Shown: positions 16,716-26,705 of the stretch, piece by piece
Numbering within the stretch: the first letter of the stretch is position 1
Layout of the letters: each line of letters opens with the position of its first letter
Translations under genes and position numbers: made by a program
Assembly: GCA_020637635.1 (NCBI GenBank)
Contig: JACKKB010000004.1
Coordinates: forward strand, 62,001-126,000
Length of the DNA stretch: 64,000 nucleotides
From: Albidovulum sp.
GTDB lineage: Bacteria; Pseudomonadota; Alphaproteobacteria; Rhodobacterales; Rhodobacteraceae
Direction: 5' to 3'
Notes under the pieces: model-generated
Databases searched by the model: none
Seen by the model: only the letters and a program-made list of their open reading frames with translations
What the model was told of the DNA's origin: nothing

Positions 16716-16938
16716 CGTTATTCATCCTTTCGGTGCGCCACTTCTTTCGCCCCTCGGTCGCAGCCGGGGGGCGTTTTCGTTTCTGACTGAATGAAGTGGT
16801 GCCGGGGTCTAACGTGCCGGAATTGCGGATTTTTCGCCCGGATCGGTGGGACAATTTTCCCAAAAAACCTAATGAAACTATGGGAAAACGGAGTGTCCCA
16901 CTTTTCACTAAGTCCTTGATTCAACAGAATTGTTGAAG
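16716..16938 (-). promoter_or_regulatory. control region upstream of the leftward element genes
   Basis: Between the primase-helicase start and attR lie 223 bases, clearly AT-richer than their surroundings. They include runs such as gcggatttttcg and aaaaaacctaatgaaactatgggaaaac. No convincing gene is present: two overlapping short frames lack a ribosome site and family features. The main promoter for the replication-packaging operon probably lies here, but I cannot pick its -35/-10 boxes. Confidence 0.45.
16846..16901. promoter_or_regulatory. candidate integrase arm-type sites, right end
   Basis: GTGGGACA at 16846-16853 and its complement TGTCCCAC at 16894-16901 repeat the inverted octamer pair found beside attL. 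They lie 38-93 bases inside attR. The conservation at both termini and nowhere else noticed in the element is the argument for a recombination role. Confidence 0.5.
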
Positions 16939-16959
16939 TCCCCTACGGGCTGCCACTTC
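16939..16959 (+). other. attR (21-bp core)
   Basis: Exact copy of 4570-4590. Only the last part of a tRNA is present here, so it is a crossover scar and not a second tRNA gene. Just beyond it lies the C-terminal relic of another integrase in the same orientation as the resident one. Confidence 0.92.
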
Positions 16960-17010
16960 CCCTCCCAAGATATCAGAACGCACGGGGTTTTCCTGGTGGT
17001 TGCCGGCGTT

Positions 17011-17214
17011 TCAACGGCAGTTGGCAAGTTTCGGGCTGTCGGCCATGTCTTGGGGCATTCCGAAGGCGCTGTGAGCGCGCGGAACCTGGCCGGGTTTCGC
17101 GGCGTAGCGGGGCGGCTCTGCGCCGGTCTTGTGGCCGGTGATCGCCTTGATTTCGTGATGGGGGCATCCCGCCTCGGCCAAGCGCCGGGCAACCAGGGCG
17201 GCATGGTATGGGCT
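17011..17214 (-). pseudogene. C-terminal relic of a second tyrosine integrase
   Basis: Reading the minus strand from 17214 gives a stop-free 67-codon stretch containing VARRLAEAGCPHHEIKAIT, then GHKTGAEPPRY. This aligns by eye with AAARLAELGCTEFEIMAIT, GHQTSKEVTRY of the resident integrase: box II after the missing HGLRK, the conserved His, and the Tyr. The N-terminal catalytic half and start are gone. Its 3' end faces attR at 51 bases, as the resident integrase faces attL at 86 bases. This fits an older element that once occupied the same tRNA-Glu and was displaced rightward. Confidence 0.7.
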
Positions 17215-17521
17215 TCACGCTGCCGAAAGAAGCCGATCGCCACTGGACCGAGGAAACGGAACGGGCGCGGCCGAGGCCGAGCCCGTTGCCGTCCTGGTGA
17301 CCGCCGGCGCGGTCCGCATGAGACCCGGGCGACATGACGCGCCGGATCCGTCCCCTGTGAAGCCCGCCATCCCGGCCCTTGACCGCACGAAAGTCGAACG
17401 CTTCCGCCAGAAATCCGCGGGGGGCTGATTTCTGCCCACCAGCCGCAGACGTCAATCGTTCCTTAGTCTTGCCACAATAGTAAAGCCAAATCGGCTTGTG
17501 GAATGAGGAGGAGGGATCGAC
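17215..17521. other. decayed interval without a recognisable gene
   Basis: Frames on both strands are short and lack family features or ribosome sites. The stretch follows directly on the truncated integrase and precedes a small membrane protein gene. It is best read as eroded remains of an older insertion at this tRNA. Confidence 0.5.
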
Positions 17522-17719
17522 ATGGTGTTGGGCGCTGTCCTTTCCGGAACGATACTTGGCATCGGATGCGCCGCCGTCGCGGTTCTGGCGCTTGCCCAAC
17601 CGCTCTGGGTCGGGCTCGTTCTCTGGTCGGTGATCGGTTCGGTCGCCACCGTCGGTAGCCTTCTCGCAGCCGTTCCGACCATCGCGCCCGACCCGGAAAC
17701 GCGCCGCGCCACCGCCTGA
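17522..17719 (+). CDS. small two-segment membrane protein
   Basis: A 65-residue, strongly hydrophobic protein, MVLGAVLSGTILGIGCAAVAVLALAQPLWVG…, with two membrane helices near residues 3-26 and 28-50 and a short polar tail ending RRATA. GAGGAGGAGGG directly upstream is an excellent ribosome site, the main reason to accept the gene. It resembles short hypothetical membrane proteins common in Rhodobacteraceae. No function can be assigned. Confidence 0.65.
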   Translation: MVLGAVLSGTILGIGCAAVAVLALAQPLWVGLVLWSVIGSVATVGSLLAAVPTIAPDPETRRATA

Positions 17720-17892
17720 CCCGCCGGGCCACCGGGCATCGACCGCCCCGCGCCGCGCCTTGCGCTTTCATGCCCACATGGCGCCAGGGCGGCCTGATCA
17801 CCAGGACGGTCCGATCAAGCGGATCACCCGACACCCGGACCCCGCCTCCGACGCGCCGCGGCGCCGCACGCGTGAGGGCGTATGCACGCGGG

Positions 17893-18062
17893 ATCGGGGT
17901 CGAGGACTTCCTTTGCGGCGTGCCGGAATCCGAACCGAAGTTGCTCCGCTTGGGCATCCTGCTGGTGAAGTGCGGTCCCGATCAGCGACGTAGAAGAGGA
18001 GATGCGCTTCCTCACGCGGATCCATGGCGCCGTGTATGCCGGGAGCAACATGTCAGGGCCAG
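17893..18062 (+). pseudogene. relic of a PPK2-type polyphosphate kinase
   Basis: One frame reads VEDFLCGVPESEPKLLRLGILLVK, which recalls the PPK2 segment FLRxVPEFExxLVxSGIxLxKYW. A second frame from 17981 reads ISDVEEEMRFLTRIHG, which recalls the next PPK2 segment SDEEQxxRFxxRIxDP. They are joined by a frameshift around 17971-17980 where the KYWF codons should be. The Walker motifs upstream and the C-terminus are absent. The call rests on the order and wording of two adjacent family motifs and should be checked by a translated search. Confidence 0.5.
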
Positions 18063-18293
18063 GGAAGCGAGCCTGATGCGATCCGGTATCGTCGGGGCGC
18101 CCCGGCTCGAACCCGAGGGCAACGACAGCGCGCGGGCGCGGCCGACCTGCAGCGACCACCTGCTGGCGCGGATCCCCGCGAGCCGGGCCCGCACCTAGCG
18201 CTCGCGCTGCCCGAACGTATGTTCAACCCCGATTGCGAACGCTCCGTCCGGCCTAGCGGGCCCTGCGCGCCACCGAAATCCTGGTCGTCCCGG

Positions 18294-18671
18294 TCAGGGA
18301 CGGCGCCAGCGCTGCTCGTCGCAGAACGAGGCGGCGAAACCGGCGCTGATCGCGGCCCCCTTGCCACCGAGGAGCAGAAGCCCGGTTCGCTCGGCGGCCC
18401 CGTCGGGACGCATCGAGAAGCGCATCGCCGCACCCGCCGGCCGTGGCACCGGCGTGATCCGCCAGACCCTGGCGGTGGGGGCAGCGTGCAGCGCGCGGAT
18501 AGCGTAGTCCCCCGCCGCACACCAGAAGGCCGAGGCATCGCCAGGGCCGCGCCACGGCACGGAAAAACTCCCGTCCGGCTCCGCCCGCACGACAAGCCCG
18601 TTCTCGGCGGTGAAGGCGCCGGCGGGCGCTGCCGCGAGCACCAGAAGCGCAAGGCTCAGAATCGACCGCAT
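18294..18671 (-). CDS. small secreted hypothetical protein
   Basis: A 125-residue protein with a clear Sec signal peptide, MRSILSLALLVLAAAPAGA, with cleavage expected after AGA near residue 19. A soluble domain follows with two Cys (FWCAAGDYAIRAL, SFCDEQRW) that could form a disulfide in the periplasm. AAGGAGGTAGGTGC precedes the ATG, an excellent ribosome site. It lies left of rpoD on the same strand. No family name recognised; similar short secreted proteins occur in Rhodobacterales. Confidence 0.75.
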   Translation of the reverse strand: MRSILSLALLVLAAAPAGAFTAENGLVVRAEPDGSFSVPWRGPGDASAFWCAAGDYAIRALHAAPTARVWRITPVPRPAGAAMRFSMRPDGAAERTGLLLLGGKGAAISAGFAASFCDEQRWRRP

Positions 18672-18772
18672 GCACCTACCTCCTTCATTGGGCGCGGGAT
18701 CATCGCGCCTTGTGGCAGCGCTGTCTCGCCCGGGCCGATCAAACCTGCGCGAGTGCGGGCCCGCTCACCGAC

Positions 18773-20746
<1,974 letters not shown>

Positions 20747-20850
20747 CGGAAATCCTTCGGTCATGCAGCTGCGCCGGGGCGAATCGGCTCTAGGCTTTGT
20801 AACGAATCAGGTGAACGAATCACAGATCCCGATTCTCGGCGCGCGCCGCG

Positions 20851-22827
20851 TTAGTGTTTCTTCTTTTCCCAGACGGCGGAATCGATCAGGCTCTGCAACC
20901 CGGCCGACAGCGCCGCGCGGTCCTCGCCCATGTCGGAATTGTCGTCGAGCTTGGAGCGTTCGGCACGGTGCCGCGCCGCGGCCGCCTGAGTGAGGCGCCA
21001 GGTCAGCCCCTCGTCGACGAGACCGCACAGATCCTCCATTGCCTCGGCAACCTCTGCCGCCGCCCCGCGCCGCGCCTCGAGCTTGGCGAGCTCCTCGGCC
21101 AGACACATCGCCGCAATTCCCGCATCCGCCCCGGGCTGAACCGGGGGCGCGATCTGGACGTGGGCAAGCGCCATCAACCTTTCAAGGTCTGCGCCGGCAG
21201 TCCGGGCGATTTCTTCGCGCGGGTCCGCGTCCGCGGGGCCATGCAAGGCCGCAAGCAGCGCCGACCGCAACCTTTCGTGCCCGGGCTCGCGCATCTCGAG
21301 CTTCTCGATCTGGCTTTCGAAACGCGCCACGGAGCCCGGATGGGTGATGCAGATCGCGAGGATCATCGCCTCGCGCAGGAAATCCTCGACCTCGTCTCCA
21401 CGCGCGGCTGCCAGCATGGAGCTTCGGGTCTCCGGCAGGGGCGCGACCGGCACCGGCGCCCAGCGGCCGCCCCGGCGATCGCCCGGGGCGGATCCGGAGC
21501 GGGGCCCCGCCGCCCCGCCGCCACCCGCCGGCACCTTGCGGTAGCTCGCGAAAAGCGCCTTGCGCAGGGCGTCGACCTCGGCGCCGTAATGCGCCCGGAT
21601 CGAGCCATCACGGATCGTCTTCAGCGTCTCGCGCAGGGACTTGTCCAGGGCCGCGCGTCGCTCGGGGCTGTCGAAGACGCGGCCCTCGATCTCGCGGCGC
21701 CAGAGCAGGTTCACCATCGGCTGCGCCTCGTCCAGAAGGGCCGCCATCGCGTCGCGCCCCCTGAGCCGCAACAGATCGTCGGGATCCATGCCCTCGGGCA
21801 GGATCACGAAGCGCAGCCCCTGCCCGGCGACGAGCCGCGGCAGCGCCAGGTCGATGAGCCGGGTCGCGGCCCGGATCCCCGCCGCGTCGCCATCGAGCAT
21901 GATCAGCGGCTCGGGATGGATCCGCCACATGAGCGCCAGCTGGTCATCGGTGATCGCGGTCCCGAGCGGGGCGACCGCCGCCTCGAACCCCGCCGTCACC
22001 AGCGCGATCACATCCATGTAGCCTTCGGCGACGATGAGCGGCTGACCCTTGCCGGCCGCCTCGCGCGCGGGGCCATGGTTGTAGAGGCTGCGGCCCTTGT
22101 CGAAGAGATCGGTCTCTGGCGAATTCAGGTACTTGGCGCTGTCGGCGGGGTCCATCGCCCGGCCGCCGAAGGCGATGGCGCGACCGCGCGCGTCGCGGAT
22201 CGGAAAGATGATCCGGTTGCGAAAGACATCATAGGGCGCCTTTCCCTTGGTCGAGCTGCGCGCAAGCCCGGCGCCGAGGATCAGATCGTCGGCAATGCCC
22301 TTGCCTGTCAGATGGTCCCGCAGACCCTGCCAGCCCTCGGGCGCAAAGCCGATCTCGAAGCGGTCGAGTGCCGCCGGGGCGAGTTTGCGTCCGGCAAGGT
22401 AGTCGCGCGCGGCCGCCCCCTGCGCGGTCTTCAGCTGCAGCCGGTAGAAGCGCACCGCCTCTTCCATCACCTCGGCAAGCTGGCCAAGACGGTCCGCACG
22501 TTCGGCGGCCTTGGGATCCTGCGCCGGCATCGGCACCCCCGCCTCGCGCGCGAGCGTCTCGACCGCCTCGACGAAGGACATGTTCTCGGCCTCCTTCAGG
22601 AAGCTGATCGCATCGCCCTTCGCATGACAGCCGAAGCAGTAGTAATATCCCTTGCGGTCATCGACATGGAACGAGGCGGTCTTTTCCTGATGGAAGGGAC
22701 AGGGCGCCCAGAGATCGCCCTTGGCCTGGTTCGACTTGCGCAGGTCCCACGTCACCTTGCGCCCGACCACATGGGACAGGGTCACGCGCGTGCGCAGGTC
22801 CTCGAGAAAGCCCGGCGGGAGACTCAT
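20851..22827 (-). CDS. dnaG: DNA primase
   Basis: Makes RNA primers at the replication fork. It has an N-terminal zinc ribbon (CPFHQEK … CFGCHAKGD, residues about 40-65), a catalytic RNA-polymerase core with Toprim motifs AEGYMDVIAL near residue 265 and MLDGDAAG near residue 310, and a C-terminal DnaB-binding helical domain. The 658 residues are normal. The ATG (MSLPPGFLEDLRTRV) is followed by the expected family N-terminus. The 104-base gap to rpoD contains a repeated TGATTCGTT on the transcribed strand and no terminator, so some read-through is likely. Confidence 0.98.
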   Translation of the reverse strand: MSLPPGFLEDLRTRVTLSHVVGRKVTWDLRKSNQAKGDLWAPCPFHQEKTASFHVDDRKGYYYCFGCHAKGDAISFLKEAENMSFVEAVETLAREAGVPMPAQDPKAAERADRLGQLAEVMEEAVRFYRLQLKTAQGAAARDYLAGRKLAPAALDRFEIGFAPEGWQGLRDHLTGKGIADDLILGAGLARSSTKGKAPYDVFRNRIIFPIRDARGRAIAFGGRAMDPADSAKYLNSPETDLFDKGRSLYNHGPAREAAGKGQPLIVAEGYMDVIALVTAGFEAAVAPLGTAITDDQLALMWRIHPEPLIMLDGDAAGIRAATRLIDLALPRLVAGQGLRFVILPEGMDPDDLLRLRGRDAMAALLDEAQPMVNLLWRREIEGRVFDSPERRAALDKSLRETLKTIRDGSIRAHYGAEVDALRKALFASYRKVPAGGGGAAGPRSGSAPGDRRGGRWAPVPVAPLPETRSSMLAAARGDEVEDFLREAMILAICITHPGSVARFESQIEKLEMREPGHERLRSALLAALHGPADADPREEIARTAGADLERLMALAHVQIAPPVQPGADAGIAAMCLAEELAKLEARRGAAAEVAEAMEDLCGLVDEGLTWRLTQAAAARHRAERSKLDDNSDMGEDRAALSAGLQSLIDSAVWEKKKH

Positions 22828-22877
22828 CTGACGAATATCGGTCGCGCCGGCGGCAACGGCAAGGGCCGGCGCCCGCT

Positions 22878-23432
22878 TCAGCCGTGATCGACGACCGCCC
22901 GCGCCGCGCAGGCGCGCATCGCGGTCTCCAGTTCATGCACCGCCGTGCGGGCCATCGAGCGGAAGACGAAGATCTCGAACCGCTCCGGTGCGCTGCGCCA
23001 CAGAAGCGCCATCATGTGGCCGAGCCCGGTGCGTGCGGTGCTGCCCGCGGGAAACGCCGCCGCGCCGATGTCGAGCGCCACGAGCCGCGCCAGCACCGCC
23101 TCCGCGCCCGGCCCCTCGAGCGCGATGCGCGCCCAGCCGTCGCTCTGATCGGTGAGCGCGGCGATCCCCGCCATCCCCTCGGGCGCCACGCCAAGCAGAA
23201 ACGCCTGACCGCGCCCGGACCAGAGGCAGGCGCCGGCCGCGCCCGTGACGGCGCGGTCGGGCGCCGGCCAGCCAAGCCCCAGGGCTTTCAGGGCCGATGC
23301 CACGGCCCGGTCCTTGCCGGAAAAGGGCGCGATGGACGTGATCGGTGCGGGCGCCGGCTCCTCGAGCCGCAGTTGGCCGATCTTCAGGGGCAAGATCCCC
23401 GCGCAAGGCGTCTTGGCAATCAGGCTAGCCAC
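22878..23432 (-). CDS. soxG: sarcosine oxidase gamma subunit
   Basis: The small gamma subunit of heterotetrameric sarcosine oxidase, 184 residues, structurally related to the tetrahydrofolate-binding GcvT fold. Visible features are WSGRGQAFLLG, TDQSDGWARIALEGPGA and the ending RSMARTAVHELETAMR. It starts 8 bases inside the soxA 3' end, so it is translated with soxA, and closes the soxBDAG operon. It is needed for complex stability and has no known catalytic residues. Confidence 0.9.
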   Translation of the reverse strand: MASLIAKTPCAGILPLKIGQLRLEEPAPAPITSIAPFSGKDRAVASALKALGLGWPAPDRAVTGAAGACLWSGRGQAFLLGVAPEGMAGIAALTDQSDGWARIALEGPGAEAVLARLVALDIGAAAFPAGSTARTGLGHMMALLWRSAPERFEIFVFRSMARTAVHELETAMRACAARAVVDHG

Positions 23433-26367
23433 GGGCGCGGCCTCCTTCCGGATTGAAGAACACTGGACTTGTCACCTCGCAGAGCACGTCCACCTTGCGC
23501 AGGTGATCGACAAGACGCACCCGCGTGCCGTGCCTGGCGCGGCCGTTCTGCAGGAAGGCCAGGCCCAGATAGCCGCCGAGCGTCGGCGACCAGCAGACCG
23601 AGGTGACATAGCCCTGGTCGTTGGCCGAAACCGGCTCGGCGCCCTCGTCGAAGAGATGCGCGCCGGCACCGATCTCGCGCGAACTCGGCACCGGGCGCAG
23701 GCCGACCAGCTGTTCGCGCCCGGGCCCGACGAGCCCCGCCCGTGTCGATGCCGCCTTGCCGATGCAGTCCTTCTTCGCCGCGACCATGGCCTGCAGGCCG
23801 ATGTCGAAGGCGGTCACCCGTCCGTGGATCTCGGCATGGGTGATGAAGCCCTTCTCGATCCTGAGAACGTTCAGCGCCTCCATCCCGTAGGCGCCGCCGC
23901 CGAGGCTCTCGGCCCGCGACACCAGATCGCGGAACAGCGCCTCGCCATAGCGCGCAGGCACCGCGATCTCGTAGCCGAGCTCCCCCGAGAACGAGATCCG
24001 GAAGAGCCGCGCCGCGACCCCGGAAACGGCCACCGTGCCGCAGGAGAGGAACGGAAACGCTGCCCCGGTGATCGGCGTTTCGAGCAGCGAGTTCAGAAGC
24101 TCGCGCGCCAGGGGGCCAGCCACGGCGAACTGCGCCCAGCTCTCGGTCACCGAGATCATGCGCACATCCCAGCCCGGACAATGCGCCTGATGGACGAATT
24201 CGAGATGCCGCATGACCTGACCGGCCGCCGCGGTGGTCGTCGTCATCAGGTAGTGGTCGGGTCCGAGCCGCGCCGTGGTGCCGTCATCCATCACCATCCC
24301 GTCCTCGCGCAGCATCAGGCCGTAGCGCACCCGGCCTTCCTTCAGCGTCGAGAAGGTGTTGGTGTAGACGAGATCGAGAAACCGCGCCGCATCACCGCCC
24401 TGGATGTCGATCTTGCCGAGCGTCGAGACGTCGCTGACGCCGACCCTGCCGCGCACCATCTCGACCTCGCGCTTGCAGCTTTCGCGCCAGCTGGGCTCGC
24501 CCGGTCGCGGGAAGTGGGAGGGCCGGTACCAGAGACCGGCCTCGATCATCGGCGCACCGCGGTCGCGGGCAGCCTGATCGGAGGTGGTGAAGCGCTGCGG
24601 CGCAAAGCCGTCCCCCTGCCCGCCGGCGCCCAGGGCCGCGATCGAAACCGGCACATAGGGCGGGCGGAAAGTCGTGGTTCCGGTCTCGGCGATGGCGCGC
24701 CCGGTCGCATCGGCGAGGATGGCGAGCGCACCGACGTTGGAGCTCTTGCCCTGGTCGGGCGCCATGCCCTGGGTCGTGTAGCGCTTCATGTGCTCGACCG
24801 AGCGATAGTTCTCCTGCGCCGCGAGCCGCACGTCCTTGGTCGTGACATCGTTGGCGAAATCGAGCCAGGCGCGGTGCCGGGGCTCGGGCACCTCCCAATA
24901 GGGGGCAAGCCGCACCATGTCGTCCTCGGCCTCGGGCAGATCGGCCTTGCCGGCCTTGCGCCCGAGCGCCCCGAGCGCTTCCGAGGCTGCCGCAGCCCCC
25001 TCGGCGAGACAGGCGCGGGTCGAGAAGGCGCCGTTCGCGGCGCCGGCCGCCACGAGCCCCGGCACCATGTCGGGCTTCGGCACGAAGGCGGCGATGTCGG
25101 CGTTCCAGACCGGGCGTCCGTTCATGTGGCAGGCAAGATGCAGGCTCGGGTTCCATCCGCCCGACACCGCAAGACAGTCGCTCGGCACCCGCGAGACCTG
25201 GCCCTTTCGGTCGGCCACGATCACCTCGCGAAGCCCCCGGCGGCCGACGGTGTCGATGACCCGCGCCCCCGCCCTGACCGGAAGACCGCCGGAGAGGTCG
25301 CCGATCTCCTCGCGCGGGTCGACGACGGCAGCGATGGTCACCCCGGCGGCGGCAAGATCGCGCGCCGTCCGGTAGCCGTCGTCGTTATTGGTGAAGACGG
25401 TGACCGACTGGCCCGCCGCCACGCCCCAGCGGTTCAGATAGGACCGCACGGCGCCGGCCATCATCACCCCCGGCCGGTCGTTGTTGGCAAAGGCGATGGG
25501 CCGCTCCAGCGCGCCCGAGGCAAGGATCGTGCGCCGCGCCACGATGCGCCAGAAACACTCGCGCGGCAGCTCCGGCGCCGGCGCCGCCAGATGCAGCGCC
25601 ACCCGCTCGAGCGCCCCGAAGGTGCCGCCGTCATAGGCGCCGGTGACCGTCGTCCGCGCCATCAGCCGCACGTTCGGCAGCGCTTCCAGCTCTGCCAGCA
25701 CCGCCGCCGCCCAGTCCGCGCCCGGCCTGCCGCCGATCTCGCCCGTCTCCGCCAGGCACCGGCCGCCCATGCGCGCGTCCTCCTCGGCGAGGATCACGTC
25801 GGCCCCCGCCCGGCCGGCGACGAGCGCCGCCATGAGCCCTGCCGGCCCCGAACCGATCACCAGCAGGTCACAGAAGGCCCAGGCCTTTTCATAGGCCTCG
25901 TCATTGTGCCGTCCCGAAAGCGCACCAAGGCCGGCCGCGCGCCGGATCGCGGGTTCGTAGAGCGCCTCCCAGAGCGCGCGCGGCCACATGAAGGTCTTGT
26001 AGTAGAAGCCGGCGCTGAAGAAGGGCGCCAGAAGATCGTTGACCGCCATCACGTCGAAGCCGACCGAGGGCCAGGCATTCTGCCCGCGCGCCTCGAGCCC
26101 GGCGTGGATCTCCTGCACCGTCGCCCGCACGTTGGGAACCTGTGCCGCCCCGCGCCCGACGGTCACCAGCGCGCCCGGCTCCTCCGACCCCGCCGTCATC
26201 ACGCCGCGCGGGCGGTGATACTTGAATGACCGCCCGAAGACCCGCACCCCCGAGGCCAGCAGCGCCGAGGCGAGCGTATCGCCGGCAAAGCCGGAATATT
26301 CGCGCCCGTCAAAGCGAAACCCGACGGTCGTCGCGCGGTCGATCAGACCCTTGCCGGCAAGTCTCAT
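23425..26367 (-). CDS. soxA: sarcosine oxidase alpha subunit
   Basis: The large 980-residue subunit. The N-terminal ~100 residues carry FRFDGREYSGFAGDTLASALL. A central Rossmann region binds NAD+ (VIGSGPAGLMAALVAGRAGAD near residue 175). The C-terminal ~380 residues form a GcvT-like tetrahydrofolate-binding domain (SGELGYEIAVP, GLQAMVAAKKDCIGK). The complex oxidatively demethylates sarcosine to glycine, passing formaldehyde units to tetrahydrofolate. Its start overlaps the soxD stop by 4 bases, and its end overlaps soxG. Full length with no visible lesion. Confidence 0.96.
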   Translation of the reverse strand: MRLAGKGLIDRATTVGFRFDGREYSGFAGDTLASALLASGVRVFGRSFKYHRPRGVMTAGSEEPGALVTVGRGAAQVPNVRATVQEIHAGLEARGQNAWPSVGFDVMAVNDLLAPFFSAGFYYKTFMWPRALWEALYEPAIRRAAGLGALSGRHNDEAYEKAWAFCDLLVIGSGPAGLMAALVAGRAGADVILAEEDARMGGRCLAETGEIGGRPGADWAAAVLAELEALPNVRLMARTTVTGAYDGGTFGALERVALHLAAPAPELPRECFWRIVARRTILASGALERPIAFANNDRPGVMMAGAVRSYLNRWGVAAGQSVTVFTNNDDGYRTARDLAAAGVTIAAVVDPREEIGDLSGGLPVRAGARVIDTVGRRGLREVIVADRKGQVSRVPSDCLAVSGGWNPSLHLACHMNGRPVWNADIAAFVPKPDMVPGLVAAGAANGAFSTRACLAEGAAAASEALGALGRKAGKADLPEAEDDMVRLAPYWEVPEPRHRAWLDFANDVTTKDVRLAAQENYRSVEHMKRYTTQGMAPDQGKSSNVGALAILADATGRAIAETGTTTFRPPYVPVSIAALGAGGQGDGFAPQRFTTSDQAARDRGAPMIEAGLWYRPSHFPRPGEPSWRESCKREVEMVRGRVGVSDVSTLGKIDIQGGDAARFLDLVYTNTFSTLKEGRVRYGLMLREDGMVMDDGTTARLGPDHYLMTTTTAAAGQVMRHLEFVHQAHCPGWDVRMISVTESWAQFAVAGPLARELLNSLLETPITGAAFPFLSCGTVAVSGVAARLFRISFSGELGYEIAVPARYGEALFRDLVSRAESLGGGAYGMEALNVLRIEKGFITHAEIHGRVTAFDIGLQAMVAAKKDCIGKAASTRAGLVGPGREQLVGLRPVPSSREIGAGAHLFDEGAEPVSANDQGYVTSVCWSPTLGGYLGLAFLQNGRARHGTRVRLVDHLRKVDVLCEVTSPVFFNPEGGRARG

Positions 26368-26696
26368 GTCCGCGTCCCCCTGCCGCTGCCCCGGGGTTTC
26401 TTCGTTGCCGAAATACCCCCCCCGGAGGGTCGCGCTCCGCCGCGCTCGGCCAGCAGCCGGGTCGCCGCGATCTCATGCGTGACGGTATCGCGCGTGACCT
26501 CGATCCAGGCCGAACAGCCCATCTCGTGATACCACAGGTCCCGCGTCTCGCCCGCCGGGTTGTCGCGCAGATGCAGATAGGCGTCCCAGGCCCCGGGCCC
26601 GGCGCCCTCTGCCGGCCGGTCGGCGTAGACGGCATCTCCGTAACAGGTGAACTCGCGCCGGTCGCGCTGGCCGCAGAGGGGGCAGGTGATACGCAT
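26364..26696 (-). CDS. soxD: sarcosine oxidase delta subunit, with an atypical tail
   Basis: The zinc-binding delta subunit, 110 residues. MRITCPLCGQRDRREFTCYG supplies three Cys, and the later MGCSAWIEVTRDT and HEIAATRLLAER complete the family pattern. The last ~22 residues (RPSGGGISATKKPRGSGRGTRT) are encoded by a copy of the dispersed intergenic repeat rather than by the usual short end, and they bring the stop into 4-base overlap with soxA. The body of the protein is normal; the tail is probably tolerated extra sequence. Confidence 0.92.
   Translation of the reverse strand: MRITCPLCGQRDRREFTCYGDAVYADRPAEGAGPGAWDAYLHLRDNPAGETRDLWYHEMGCSAWIEVTRDTVTHEIAATRLLAERGGARPSGGGISATKKPRGSGRGTRT
26385..26440 (-). 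repeat. Rhodobacterales-type intergenic repeat, copy 3 (inside soxD)
   Basis: On the minus strand this reads GGGGGGTATTTCGGCAACGAAG followed by AAACCCCGGGGC, the same core and orientation relative to its GC arm as the copy after glpX. It lies wholly within the 3' end of soxD and is translated there. I recognise it by the shared core GTATTT(C/G)GGCAA flanked by G-runs; the arms differ. Confidence 0.55.
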
Positions 26697-26705
26697 GTCG
26701 GACCC

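Larger units (their letters stand above)
4570..16959. mobile_element. integrated phage satellite, capsid-forming PICI-like, at tRNA-Glu
   Basis: A 12.4-kb unit is bounded by a 21-bp direct repeat of the tRNA-Glu 3' end (4570-4590 and 16939-16959). Its main genes all read leftward: VapE-type primase-helicase, small and large terminase, portal, a fused prohead protease-capsid, a gpW-like connector, a DUF2190 protein, an AlpA-like regulator and integrase. No tail, baseplate, holin or endolysin gene is visible, and every identified gene is intact. Packaging and capsid genes plus int-alpA and a primase, without tails, match the published description of capsid-forming phage-inducible chromosomal islands. 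A deleted lambda-like prophage is the main alternative. The boundaries are seen directly; the satellite label is inference. Confidence 0.8.

Noticed and set aside
16699..16924. Two overlapping minus-strand frames upstream of the primase-helicase gene
   Set aside because: They overlap each other and the start of the next gene, lack ribosome sites and family sequence, and lie in an AT-rich control region.
4570..16959. Complete temperate prophage
   Set aside because: No tail, baseplate, tape-measure, holin or endolysin genes are present and the unit is only 12.4 kb.
16939..16959. Second tRNA-Glu gene
   Set aside because: Only the 3' end is present; the rest of the cloverleaf is missing, so it is attR.
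23245..26229. Very long plus-strand frame opposite soxA
   Set aside because: A GC-rich antisense shadow: His/Arg/Pro-rich, no family motifs, fully inside a proven gene. The same applies to the long frames opposite rpoD, dnaG, pyc, uvrD and the element genes.
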